Shown piece by piece: positions 12,179-24,800 of a stretch of DNA of 64,000 nucleotides. The notes beneath the pieces are model-generated. The model was given only the letters and a program-made list of their open reading frames with translations. It did no database searches and was not told the origin of the DNA. Numbering within the stretch: the stretch's first letter is position 1; each line of letters begins with the position of its first letter. This DNA comes from Lunularia cruciata (lineage: Eukaryota > Streptophyta > Marchantiopsida > Lunulariales > Lunulariaceae). Location: assembly GCA_948567375.1 (NCBI GenBank), contig OX419761.1, positions 47,902,243 to 47,966,242 of the forward strand. Direction: 5' to 3'. The position numbers were made by a program, and so were the translations under genes.

Positions 12179-14093
12179 CTAACAATGAGTTGGTTTATTT
12201 TATTCTTGATGTAGAGCAATTGAAAAAAAACAAGGTGACTTTTGTGGGTTGTCATATTTGCAAGACACTATATGCTTACAATTCAAACATTGGCACAACC
12301 TCCATCAACAACCATTCGTGCCTTGTTGCATCTATTGCACCTGGTGGTTCCCACAGTAAGATCAACTTTGCCAAGCCTTTGTGCAAGCCCAATGTTGGAC
12401 AAAAGCAACTAGTAACAAAAAAATTGGGTGAGATGTGTGCATTGGACATTCGTCCATTCTCAATTGTGGCTAGTAAGGGTTTCCATGCCGTGCTGTAGAT
12501 TGTGCTTGATATTGGAGTAGTGTCAAAGAACCCGATGAGTATTGACGATGCGTTGCAAATTCAAGTCACAGTCAAGAGATTGCTCAAGAAAAGATGCAAC
12601 TTTAGCAAGGTTCTTCTTCTGTCAAAGGTCCAATATCACTTCAATTGTGGTCTATGTGCAGGGTTCACATTGGATATCTAGACAGATGACAATCATCAGA
12701 TCTCTTATCTATCAGTCACAATCCATTTCATCAATGATTCATGGCAACTTCATGATTGCACACTCCAAGTGAATGAATTCATTGCTCGTAGCCATACTGG
12801 CCAGACCATCTTGTTGGAGTTCAACTCTATGATCAATCCATATTGTTCATTTGAGGTGAATGACATCACCAAGAAGGCATCAAATGAGCAAGTGATTGTT
12901 GTGACAGACTCTGCATCCAACAACCATTCTGAAGATGGCCTGCCACGTATATACAAATGGATTCCATGCTCGGACCACAAAATTGGAACAATCACCACCA
13001 CAGTGTTGGTGAAGAGAACATGAGTTGTCGATGGAAATACCTTTGCTCCATTTGATGAGTTCTATGATGATGCCCCTGAAATCTTTGACTTGATCACGCA
13101 ATGCAAGGAATTAGTACAATACTTCAAGAAGACGGACTTGAATAGCCTGCTTGTCCAAAGCTCCAGCAAGAGATTGTAACTCGCTGGTATGGGTTGTTGA
13201 CCATGCTAGAGTCCATTCAAATTCAATTCAAAAAATTTCAAGAGTTGTTGGTTAAGAAAGGAGGTCAGAAGGAGAAGAAAATAGACTGTATTGATTGTGA
13301 GCTACTCATCTAGATTGTTTGATTCCTGGTTTTCTTCAAGACAACGACCCTTGCTCTATAACCATTCAAAACACCGACTTTGCACCTCATAGCATATTGG
13401 CATAGTCAACTATTGAAGCATTGTATTGAGATCACTGATGCGGAAGATATCACGGAAGCAGACGGCATGATGCAAACCATTCCAGCCGATTCTAAGCATC
13501 TAGTTAGCATCAAAACACTCATCACAAAGCAAATTCTGGACAAGTGGTCACTCAGCAAACTCCATGTCATGGTCGCCTTGCTAGATCTATGACAAAAGTC
13601 AAGACTACATTTGATGGAAGGCAAGGAAGAACAAATTGCTGATGCAAAGATAGTAATCAAGCGTCTGACCAAGCACTTTGTTGGTTTAGTCAAAGCTACT
13701 GCATACAATTGTTGGGCATCCTCATCAAGCTCACGACCATCCCGTCCGCCAAAGCGTGCCAAGCTTATAGTTCAACAATCATTAGCATCAACATCATTGG
13801 TGAGTGACTCGGATGAAGATGAAGATGATGGTCCTACTCTGATTGACAAGGAGCTCATTGCATCAAAAGAACTATTGGAGTATTACGCATTGAAGCTTTC
13901 TCAAAGTGAGAAGAATGATCTCAAGAGCGGACTTGCAAAATTGCTCATTTGGTGGTCTACTCATGCTAAAAAATTTACATCTATCGCCCTCGTTATAAGA
14001 TCCAGTCTTGTTATTCTTGCCTCAAGCTCAAAATCTGAGTGTAATTTCTCAAATGCTAGCAATATATTGATAGACAAGCTCAATACATTGTGA
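12150..14093 (+). pseudogene. hAT transposase, disrupted
   Basis: Two frames together read as a plant hAT transposase, the enzyme that cuts and pastes the element. Visible blocks: an ALDIRPFSIV-like motif near 12440-12470, the RNase H-like core with VTDSASN near 12900-12920, a TRWYGLLTMLESI-like block near 13170-13210, and the C-terminal dimerisation region with LLIWWSTHAKKF and SSKSECNFSNA at about 13945-14060, ending at the stop at 14091-14093. In-frame stops at 12496, about 12678 and 13021, and a frame change near 13160, break the gene. The N-terminal BED zinc finger is not recognisable. Inactive relic. Confidence 0.88.
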
Positions 14094-14881
14094 CCATCGA
14101 CTGTTGATATTCTATTGTTCATGTGTTCTAATTTGAACCTTAAATAGATGAATTTTTGGACCTTATCAATAGATATAATTTTGTTATTTTAACCATCATC
14201 TGGTTTAGTTTTCCTTGTCTTGCTCTCGGCTATAATATATTATCACATAGCGGGTGCGGTCGGCTACAACCATGTGTTGTGATGGGTTAATGGCCGGTAG
14301 CGGCCGTCTGAGGAATATTTGCAATGGCCGGCTACGGCCCACGGCCGCTTTTTCCAATTAGAATGTCATGCTTTGGTTCTAGTGATAGTAGTTAGAGTTA
14401 TTTTAGCAGTTTCTCAAAGACTACTTTCCAATGGTAAAATTTTGTGTTTGGGGTACTGGCTTCACTATAGGACCCACCATCACTTTGCACCGTTTGCACC
14501 GTCAAGTGACCATCACCAAGACCAATAGGGTTTTAGACCTATCTCAAGTCCATGATGTATACTTTTGAAGTGCAGCTCCAAAGAGCTCACTTCTCTGATG
14601 TTGAGCCTTCAAGTTCCCAGCTATGGTGGACAAAGGTTGGCAAGCGTCACTTGAATTCTCTTAGCTAGAGTGGGTGTGGTTTGACTAAAATCAATACCCA
14701 GTTGTTGGCAATTTATAGAGTGATAAATCAAGTACTGGTTTGAGTTGAGTAGATTAGAGAGTTGTAAACAATCTGATTTATTGTGGCACTTAAGAGTCTA
14801 TGTATGATTTATGTGTGAGTTGTGCTTCTATAGTGAATGATATTTAAAACTATTTATGTTGTGTAGCAATGTATATACACA

Positions 14882-14987
14882 TGAAAAATTGTTTACTATA
14901 ATAGTAGAGTCCACACAAGACTTTCCTTGACATCAAATGAAATATGTATCCAAATTGCATAATTTGCTACTTGCAATCAAGTTATAA
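14882..14987. repeat. 106-bp direct repeat, right copy
   Basis: Same-orientation partner of the block at about 11261-11366, with about 90% identity by eye. It stands roughly 520 bp beyond the proposed right end of the hAT element. Confidence 0.85.
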
Positions 14988-17458
14988 ATTATGCACGCAC
15001 TTATATTTATGATCATGGATAGCTTTCCCCAAAATTTCTAACCATATCATATACCTTACCTTATAAGAAGAGAAAGAAAATTTATAAATATTATCCATTT
15101 TCATATTTATTCCTACATTTTCTAATTCCACACACATAATAAAAAGGTTAAGTATATAAATCCAACCAACTCTAATGTTCATACAAAAATTAGATCTAGA
15201 CATTTTAGATAGATTTAACATGAAGCAAACACTTCTTATTTGTAATGTTATTGTTATAAATACAACAAAAAAATTAATCTTTATGCTATATATGATATAT
15301 TAGAGTATAATTTTAGAAAACAGTTCAATTTATGCTATTTTAAGCTTGGTTATTAATTTTACATAACATAAGGAATAATATATTCTTGGAACTCAATTAT
15401 ATAAAAAAGAAAGGAATTTGGTGAAGAATATTTCAATCTTACAAGATTAAAGTCGAGATAAACATATATAAACAACATTTTCATCAATAGTTCTATGTTA
15501 TTTCTTGTTAAATCTCTTGAATAAAAACCAATCTCAAAAGATTGTTATTTCACCAAAAAGGTAATTTACAAAAATCTATAAAAAGAAACACACAAGCATG
15601 GAGTATAAGTCAGAGTGATGTTTCTAATCAAATATATAGTCCCTCTCGTCTAAACTCTATCATTTCCTTCCCTAAAGGAACATGTCTTTACAAAGGAATG
15701 TTTTTATCTAAAGAGAAGTTGCCTTTGTGCATACTTTCCGTACCAAAAAAAACTTAAAGTTTCATCAAGACATTGCTTCAAGAAGATTATTGAATGTATG
15801 AAGAACAAAACACATAAGGTGTCAATTCTTTATCATGACTTCAATTACAAAGGCAAAAATCTTTATTGAATGTACTAAGGACAAAACACACAAGGTATCA
15901 ATTCTTTACCATAACTTCAATTAGGAAGATTCATCATTCATGCTATTACAAAGGCACAAATCTTTACAAAGGAATTAGAAAACAAGTAGTTCTCTCTTTT
16001 ACTTTACTAATTTTTTTAATCCAATTAAAGTAACTACAAATTGGACAATGTAAATAATTAAGCAAACCCTAATTGGTTAAACTAAGTCAATTGTCTAAGT
16101 ACGACAAACTATTACAACTAAACTAACTAATGACAAAGAAAATTGGTTTCCTTTGTGAAGGAATAGACTAGCAAAAGAGTCTAACCCTAAAGACCCTTGC
16201 TTGTTAGCCCACCAGATATTGTATTTCATCCAAACATCAACTCCCAAACTCAAACGTTAGCAAGTTCAAGCTCTTCCTTTGCCATAACAAATTTTCATTT
16301 TTTGTTTGTTGAACTTGATGAAGTTTTGCCTCCATGTTCATCTTGGTCTCCATGATATAATGTTTTTCTTCCTTCATATTTGTCTTCTTTCCTACTTCTT
16401 AACTTAATTCCTTAATGAGTACCTTCAAAAACCATCTCTTGCAAAACCATGGTCTTCACATAGAGATTGTACAACTACTCTTATTGAATTTTGAGTCAAA
16501 GAAGTTGCTCTTGCACCGTGATTACACAATTATACATTTTTTTCTCCTTGTGCAACTCCTTAATCTTCTTGGTCAACTCAACCTTTACTTTCTTGCTCTC
16601 CTTAAGATTATTTTTCAATGCCTTGACCTCCTTGCTTGTTTGTTTTTCATTTACCTTGTAATTATTTGAAGTTGCTTCCATCTTCCTTAACATTCCTATG
16701 CAATGTTGAGTATTTAGCCATCGCTACACATATTGAAAGTATGCTAACTCCAAGAATTTGATTGTATGAAGGACATATGTCTTTTAGTAACCTTATAATT
16801 CCCACAACTAAATTCCTTTGTACTATTGGAAAATTTCACTCCCTTGTAGTCTTAAGCACTCACTTCAATGATAAATAATCACTTGCTTTATTGGCCAATT
16901 TCTTTGATTTTAGCATCATCATTTGGCACTAGAGATCCCATTTGAAGAGCCTTCCTCCCCTTAGTCAATGTCAGCATTCTACTATTCTTCATCATCCTCT
17001 AATAGCTTGGCCATTGATGAAGAGTTTCTTTAATCTTGATTTTTGTCTCAAATATTGCTTTCTCTTGCCAAAAGCCAAGCACACACTCTTTCTTCCCAAA
17101 AGACCTCATTAAACCTTCAACTTAGCTAATTTCTTAGAACTTTGCATCATGTTCCTTGAGTGCATGAATAATTTGTTCTCCTCTTGTTTGAGTCACAAAG
17201 TAACCATCCAAAATCAATATTTCACTAAAATCAACATATTTTTTGGCGGTAAAAAAGTCCATCACCAAGTAAAAAATTAATAGTAAAAAGCATCTTCTTG
17301 CCGAAGCATAGTATTTCTTTTTGGTCTTGTTGTGGAGGATACATGCCTAATTGACCAACTCTCTTGCAACTAGATTCTTGAAAGAATTTGTTGGTTTTTT
17401 TATAAGTAGGTTGTCTATTTTGGGCAAAACTATTATGAAGTGAAAAAAATGAGAGAGG
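14988..17458. other. AT-rich region with a local repeat and a degraded coiled-coil reading frame
   Basis: At 15787-15931 a unit of about 75 bp (ttattgaatgta..acaaaacaca.aaggt.tcaattcttta) occurs twice in tandem. On the minus strand, 16496-16693 is an open Lys/Glu-rich frame (heptad-like, coiled-coil-prone) whose flanks continue as a stop-ridden frame, which looks like a decayed gene or gag-like piece. No family is recognised. Confidence 0.45.
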
Positions 17459-17572
17459 AGGTACCAAAGGTCACCCAAGAATGGTTTATAGGACACAAAT
17501 TGTGCTTCAATACATATAGGAAGAGAAAAGTATACCAGTGTGTTGAGTCATTCTTCACCATAGATTTGAAAT
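17459..17572 (-). repeat. Putative Ty1/copia LTR fragment, lower copy
   Basis: About 114 bp that recurs in the same orientation at about 21755-21862 (shared: 'agaatggt', 'gaagagaaaa', 'tgttgagtca.tcttcacca'). The two copies bracket copia gag and reverse-transcriptase remnants, so they are best read as remains of the two LTRs of that minus-strand element. The lower copy is cut at its upper end by a chromovirus LTR. Confidence 0.6.
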
Positions 17573-17985
17573 TGTAAAGACAAAAGAGAGAAATAGAAGA
17601 ATAGAAGACCAATGTTGAAGATCACATTTAATCTCTCAAGTAAAGGAATGTCTAAATGCTTAGCATGAGCTTTGCTTAGGTATTTATATTTAATATTGGT
17701 ACAAGACTCCCAAGGATATTCCAAGGAATATTCCTTCTAAGAGCTACCTTACTTGATTCCAAGCTAAGCTAGTTGTTTACTTGGTGTATAAGTTAAGCTA
17801 GCCATCAACTTGGCATACAAGTTACTCTCTCCTTGGAAAGTTCCTAAAAGCCTCTCACCAAGAAGCTTCATTTGTAATTCTAAAATATTCTACCCATAAG
17901 CTTTCTTGATGTTCCTTACATATTCTTAGGCTAGTTCTACTTCTTTTTCTACATTTAGCTTAGACTACTAACTCATTAGTTTCTA
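17573..17985 (-). repeat. Diverged chromovirus solo LTR (ninth copy of the family)
   Basis: Begins TGTAAAGAC in the antisense direction and keeps the family landmarks in order: the 'agaaatag.agaat' block, 'gaagatcacat', 'atgcttagcatgagcttt', paired 'aagctaagctag' and 'cttggcatacaagtta' units, then an 'aatattcta' box. It is much more diverged than the others, and its upper end near 17985 is approximate. It sits exactly at the end of the copia LTR fragment, as expected for an insertion into it. Confidence 0.7.
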
Positions 17986-18057
17986 CTAACTTGTGTGCTA
18001 ATATAATTATAGAACTGGTAGCTAAAGATGAACCTTTTCATGCATACACTAGCAACT

Positions 18058-21000
18058 AGGAATATTAACTTGTGATTTATGCTTCCCGGGTGTTTGTACA
18101 ACTTGACTCACTAGTCAAACAACATTGCTTAGATTTTTTCTAGTAAGAGTTGAATAAATTAAACTTCCAACAATCTATATGTACATATTTGGATCAACCA
18201 ACGACTCACATTCTTTGGCATTTAACTTGATAGAAGTTGGGAGAGGAGTATAAATAGGGTCACATGCCATGGCTTTTACAACAGATGGATAAAATATTGA
18301 TGTTGGAGTAACCAAAGGTCATTTCTATCTTGAATAAACTCAATACTCAAGAAGTATGTGAGTTCTTTAGAGTACTTGATATCAATCTCTCTTCAATTAA
18401 TTTTGTACTTACAAAATGAGATCTTGATAGCTATTGGAGATGATTAAGTAATCAACATAGTTGAGTAATAAAACCATATTCTCACAAACTTGTAGTCTTC
18501 ATAGCAAAGAATCTGAACTTCACGCTTGAAATCCAATGGATAAAAGATTAAAAATTTAGTTTAGCATTCCAAGCTTATGGAGCTTGCTTAAGTCAAGACA
18601 AAGACCTTAATAAAAAATTTGTTTGGATATCTTAGATCTTCATATCTAGGTGGTTGGATCATATAAACATCCTCTTCCAAATCTCAAGTGATGAAAGCAT
18701 TATTAAAGTCCATGTGATAAAGCTTCCACTTGTTTGAAGTGACCAACCTTGAACGAGTACAAATCTATGGCATCTTGGAAACAAGGCTGAATGTCTCATT
18801 TCATCAAATTCAAGATTGTTGTGAATAGCTCTTTGCAACCAGTATTGCTTTGTATTTACTCATAAAACAATCAAAATTTCTCTTGATCTTAAAAATCCAC
18901 ATGCAACAAATTTCCATTGTTATCAAGAGGTAAATCCACTAGCTCCCATTGTTGTTGGTGATGTAGTGATGCAACTTCAAGCTCCATGGCTTGCACCCAA
19001 TCTACATGATGCATCATTTCCTCAAGAGGATCTTGTTCTTGATCTGATATAGCTTTTACCATACATGCATGGGTTTGAGCAAAAAAACCTTCAATTGGAA
19101 AACATCTAGTTGGATATCCTTGTACTTGAATGTGCTGAGATTTGTCACTTATGTCCTTGTCTACATTGATTAGAATTTCTGAATTATGTGTTTGAATGAC
19201 TACTTGCTCTCCCAAAGGATGAGAATATTAGTGGACAAAGTATAGAGTAAATGTCATATGAGATGAGAAACTCAAACTAAAGGCTACTCAACAACGTATC
19301 CTATGAAAAAAAAAAAAGATGAGAGAAAAGTGCTAATTAGAAGCACCAATGGCACTTGAAGTACTAGCTTGTCAAACATAAAGATTACTTGGACCAATCA
19401 AAGGGGTAGAGTGTGCATTAAGTGGTAAATCAAATGTGTAGCTTGTAGAAGAGTGATACTAAAAATTTAACTCCTTAAATATGGCATCTCTATTGATGAT
19501 ACAATTATTCAAATCATAAATATAACACTTATATCCTTTGAATTGGAAGAGTATTTAAGAAAGACATCTTTTTGTGATTTAGGATTGTGTTTTTTGGCCT
19601 TATCTCATCATGAACATAAACAAAGAAAATATAACTAAAACCTTCAGATATGAAAGTCATGTTTCTTAAATGAAAGACCTTGAAAAGGTGTAATTTTGTG
19701 CACCTCCACAATAATAGATCAGTTCATCAAGTATATTGCACAATTAATTGTTTATATACATTACCACTTGTGCATTACCTTCTTGTTCAGCATGGCTCTT
19801 GCATCCTTTGCAATATGTTGGTTTCCCAAATATTCAAACTACTTGTGGAGAATAAATATTGATATGTTGTCTTAAGTTTATGTTTTGATGGAGGAGGAGA
19901 GTTATTTCAAATCATTTTGATGATTTTCCACTTGAGCAAGATATTAAGCAAGAAGTTACTTGTAGTGACTGACCTCAACAAAATGGATTTCTTGAGCACA
20001 AGAAATTGAAAAGATATCTGATTTTGTTTTTAGAAAGCATACCCACTTATATCTTGAAATATCATCAATAATTGTGACAATTTATCTAGAGTTTGTCGAG
20101 CTCTTTTTTGAAGCAGTCCATAGCATCCTAGCACCCCAAAGGCCCTAGTACCATGATTCTTAAAATGTTTTATAGCTTGCTTACAAAATTGACAAGCCTC
20201 AAAAAACCTCATAAGCAAAGGATCATAAAATATTAAAAGCATTGTAACCAAATATGAAGCATGTAGCACCTCTAATCTTTGTAGGTTCATGTGACCCCGT
20301 CTTTTTCTTTTCTACCACAACTCAAGATCCAAGAGTGCAATTAAGCTGTGAATAAACATAGCATTCTTTTTTGTAGTACTATAGATCTTGATGTCTAACT
20401 TGAACATCTTCACTAGTTTTTATCAAAATTTGTATCTTATAGGAAAATCAAAATTTCATATTTTTCAACAAACACATCATCGTGGAAATATAACTTGAAA
20501 ACCATTCTTAGTAATTGTCCAACAGAAACTAAATTATTGGTGATTGTAAGCAAAGGAAGGACTTCTTCTAGACCAGTAAAATCCTTGATGGAGCTAAGAA
20601 TAAGAAAGTACTTAAATCAGTAATAATTTGTTGAATATCAACCCTTGTATTCACAAACAATAATTCAGATAGTGGTTTTTTGGAATTGAATATACTGGCC
20701 TAATAGGGCGCTCTTCACTCTTAGTCATTGATGCAATAGTATGAATAGTCATTATTAAATGATCTTTAGAGTAAGAATACTTCTCCAAATAGTTTTTTTG
20801 AGTGACTTTGCATATTCAAATATCAACTTGCTTCTTAAAACAAGTCTTCTTGTAATGAGTTTTTGATTTGAAATATTTGTAGAACTTGCTCATTATGGAC
20901 TTGCCTTGTGTTGTGTAATGTTTCTTTGAAGATTGATCTCTACAAATGTTACCTCTACAAAGTGAACTTCCATATCTTCTACCTCTTGCCTGACAATTCA

Positions 21001-21630
21001 TAGCAAACAACACTTGATCTTGAGTGCCAAGACCATTGGCTACCCCTTGTAGCCATGTTTCTTCAAAGACTAACATTAAGACTAGCTCGTAAAAGATAGG
21101 ATAAGTATCTCTAATATAGCTATAAATTTCTCAAAATGTTTATACTTCTTTGGTAGACCTTGAATAGTACAAAGAATCAAATCATCATATTCAACTTTAA
21201 CTCCAACACTATTCAGCTATTCAACCAACCCATGGATGTGATAAATTTAATTAGTATTGCTTACATTTTGTTTCTTTACCTCCATTAATTGTTGCTTCAA
21301 TTGAAGTTTTTTTGCTTTTGTTGATGTCTAAAAATCAAAAGCCAAAGCATCTCAATCCTCCTTGTGAATATCAACATCATGTATATAATCAAACAATGAT
21401 GGTGAATTACACCAAGATGGACAATGCATGGCTTGATTAGCATGTTTCTAACAAGCAAGTGCATCAAGATCTAAAGGATGACCAATCGAACAAGTTTCAA
21501 CTCTTATGACAAGATTACACAATGCTTGGCCTTTCAAGAAGGAAGAAACTCTATATTTACACATTGAATAATTTTTCTTTGTCGAACCCTCATCCTTGAT
21601 GCAACCCTAAGCATTGAGTTTAGTACTCAT
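18058..21630 (-). pseudogene. Ty1/copia gag-pol, decayed
   Basis: Read on the minus strand from an MSTKLNA-like gag start at 21630: a gag with a broken CCHC knuckle (20816-20900, first Cys positions lost), the integrase region (20030-20290, CQFCK of the zinc-binding part), the start of reverse transcriptase with the W..AM..E..S.....WELV.LP signature (18889-19050), the catalytic box as YVDY instead of YVDD at 18448-18459, and the end of the RT domain with a VGSLIY motif near 18150. Many stops and frame changes; inactive. Gene order gag-IN-RT identifies copia rather than gypsy. Confidence 0.85.
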
Positions 21631-21754
21631 AGTATAAATTTATACAAATCAGATCACTCAATAAGAAAGACCTTCTCACTACATTTAACATAAGAGAATC
21701 ACTATCTCTATTATACCTTATACCATATTTAAAAGTGAAAATCAAAGGTCGGAA

Positions 21755-21862
21755 TACCAAATTTCACCAAGGAATGGTCTACAATACACTAGTCATACTC
21801 CAATATATATATGAAGAGAAAAACATAAAAGTATGTTGAGTCACTCTTCACCATGGATTTGA
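21755..21862 (-). repeat. Putative Ty1/copia LTR fragment, upper copy
   Basis: Partner of the repeat at 17459-17572. It lies about 125 bp upstream (element sense) of the gag start, which is where the 5' LTR of this minus-strand element should end. A TTGGTAT stretch at the boundary could be part of a tRNA-Met primer site, but the match is weak. Confidence 0.55.
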
Positions 21863-24800
21863 AATGATTACTTGAGAAATGGTTACTAAAGATTAATCTT
21901 TCCCATTTATACAAGCCTTGGTAATATTAGCTTGTGATATTCTATCAACAAAAACAACTTCATCATTGCTATCACAAATGCATTCTTTATTAGGTCTTGA
22001 TAATGAGCCAAAGACAGTTTATTTTTTGTTACTTGTATGAGATGAAGTACTCCGTCGATTGGGAATTCATCTTCCTCATCTTAACTTACTAAGAATTGAG
22101 GTATGTACACCTTCTTCTACTCCATTCTCTCCAATGATATATTCAAAGTATATTTTGGTCCACTCCTTTGGGTTACTCCAAAGAGTATACTCATACATGT
22201 TTTGCCTACTTTGTGCCTCTTAGGAAACAATTATCAATATGTAAACCAAGTCTTACATGAGAAAATTAAGGTAGAGCTTCCTATAGATTTAACTCTTAGC
22301 TACCATCTCCCATTTATCAATTATTGGAGTTAAATGCTTCAAAGCCTTTGTCTTACACTTTCTTTTATTTTCTCTACTCCAATCATAATTACAAAAAGTA
22401 GACAAATAGCCACCCTACTTAATTATCTTACTTAGCCAATTATTCACTCTCAATTGGTACTATTATCATAGACAATTGCACACCCTTACAAGTTACTTGC
22501 TCCAAATCATAATTGCACTCTCAAATTGTACTATCACATATTTGTTATGACTAACTTTAACTTTGAGATTAAATTGAATCAACTTGAGGATCTCTCTTAT
22601 GAGAACACATGATTTATAGCTCGAGGGTCCAATTTGTAATTTTGTAATCATTCTCCAATTAATTTTTTGACATGCTTGGCATGCCGTTAGATACAAACAA
22701 TCACATTCAAAAAGTACTTGTCATACACTTTTGTGAATTCAAAATGTTTTCAATCAAATTCAGAATTCCTTACCTTTGGCCAAATTTTGTTTCTTGTCAA
22801 AGAAACACTTTATAAAGATAAAAATAGTTCCCAATTAACATAACTTATTTTTAATGGATGAACATAAACAAAGATATTCCTCCCCCGACACAAAACAGAA
22901 CCTTCATAATAAAAATGAGGAGAAAGAGAAAATAAATGAATCACTTATTTCTCAAAATTCTAAGTTCCACATGTACAATACTCTTTTATTTGCTATTAAA
23001 GAAAAATTCTACTAGCCATAAATTTCAGAAATCTCAGATTATGATCTTAACCTTGTTCTAGGCCTTAAATTGATTTGTAAAGTTCCTTGTTTTTTCATTT
23101 CATTTGGAAATTCCATAATTACAATAGTACAGTAGTCTACTCTTCTTTAAAAGAATAAATGAATCATAAGTAAAAAGAATGAAATTGAATACTTTAGTCA
23201 TGGATTAGATTACCATTGTCATCCTTGTTATTTTGTTTGTCCTTGTTTTGTTCTTATGATTACTTAATATTACTGTCTTAAAATACTATTAGTATCATAC
23301 TCTCCATAGTAAGTATATCTGAAAAAACAAGTAAATAAAAATATAAGATGGATGCAAAAATATATGAAAGTGGTGCTTTCATTCTTTTTATATCATATTA
23401 ATTTTTTTAAATTTCTATATTAAATTCTAGTATTTATAAAACTATTGTACTTATTAATTGCCTAATTCATCTATAACCCAATAACTAGTTTTTAATTGTC
23501 CACATACAATTGAAATCAATCCGATTACTTTTTTAAACATTCTAATTGAAATCTTTTTTCAATTTTGAATGTATTCTTCAGCCTCATCATTTTATTTGTG
23601 AGAGTTCAAAACTTTATAATAAATTATATTTTAATCATCTTCTTTGAATCAAGATATGTTTATTTATTTTCATACAAAATAAAATTTGTACTAAAATAAT
23701 AGGAAAATATAGTGTATAGCATAGGAAAATATAGTGTATAGCAAATGTGACTCTTCAAAGAGAAATTAGTTTATTATAACACTTTACCTCAAATTTCTAA
23801 TAGAAATTTACTTTTTAGATAGAAATATTAGAGATTTACACAGATATTAAACATAATAAACATAAAACTCGTTATGTGAAACAAATTCATTATAATCAAA
23901 ATAAAATTGAATAACAATGTTTTTTTACAACATTGTATGCATTGATAATAAGATATTATTAAAATTCAAATAAAATTTAAATTATCTATAAAAAATAAAC
24001 ACATAATTTATTTCCACATTCAAAAAGTGAATACTTTTATAACTCTTTATGAGCAATTCTCATTCAATTGTTAAGAGAATTTTGTAAAATTGTCATTTGG
24101 CAATTTTGTGCATGTATACTTATATGTATTTTACACATAATTTATCAAAAAGAGTCAATAAATTTTCACTGCCAAATTACTCAAATTTAACCTTCATAAA
24201 AGTATGAATATTTCTTATAAACCATTCCCATGGAGGTATGCACTCCACAAGTCATATACATCTAGTATTGTGTGAAGAAATGCTTCAAAACCCATACTTT
24301 ATCAACATTGTGTCGAATGTAGATTTTAGTGTCTTATTCTTCCTTCTGAATTGACTTGATCTTCATGATACTTTTGTAGTACTTTGTCATTTGCTACTTC
24401 TATTGCAGGCAAAACGACTTATATCATATGTGCATCATTTTTTGTTTACTCAAGAACACTAACCTTTCTCAAACTTTTTCAAAGTTAAATTAAAAACTAA
24501 ATCTTTATATGTTTGAAAATTTAGTATCAACATATACAATAGTGTGCACATGCTTTTATTCCTAGCTTGTTTCTCCTTATGAAGTACATTTTCATTTGAG
24601 TGCATTTACTTATTCTAGATTAGTCATTAAATATCAATCTTCTTGGTTTCTTATTCATCATTTGAAGACATGACTTTTAAAACTTAAAGCACCCAAAATA
24701 ACTTTTAAGACAAATCAAAGGCTAAAAGTACCATTACCAATAGTTTATCTCCAAGCTCTTCCAAGTCTCCTATCTTGTGCATCTTATCAAGATCTTTTAT

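Larger units (their letters stand above)
11442..14364 (+). mobile_element. Decayed hAT-superfamily DNA transposon
   Basis: The proposed limits are an imperfect 12-bp inverted pair: ATTCTAGTTGGA at 11442-11453 and TCCAATTAGAAT at 14353-14364 (11 of 12 paired). Just inside each end lie GC-rich stretches (11465-11600 and 14245-14350) full of GGCCG/CGGCC and GGCTACGGCC motifs, unlike the AT-rich surroundings. Such short repeated subterminal motifs are typical of hAT elements. The interior carries a broken hAT transposase. I could not see a matching 8-bp target duplication, so the exact ends are tentative while the class call is firm. Confidence 0.75.
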
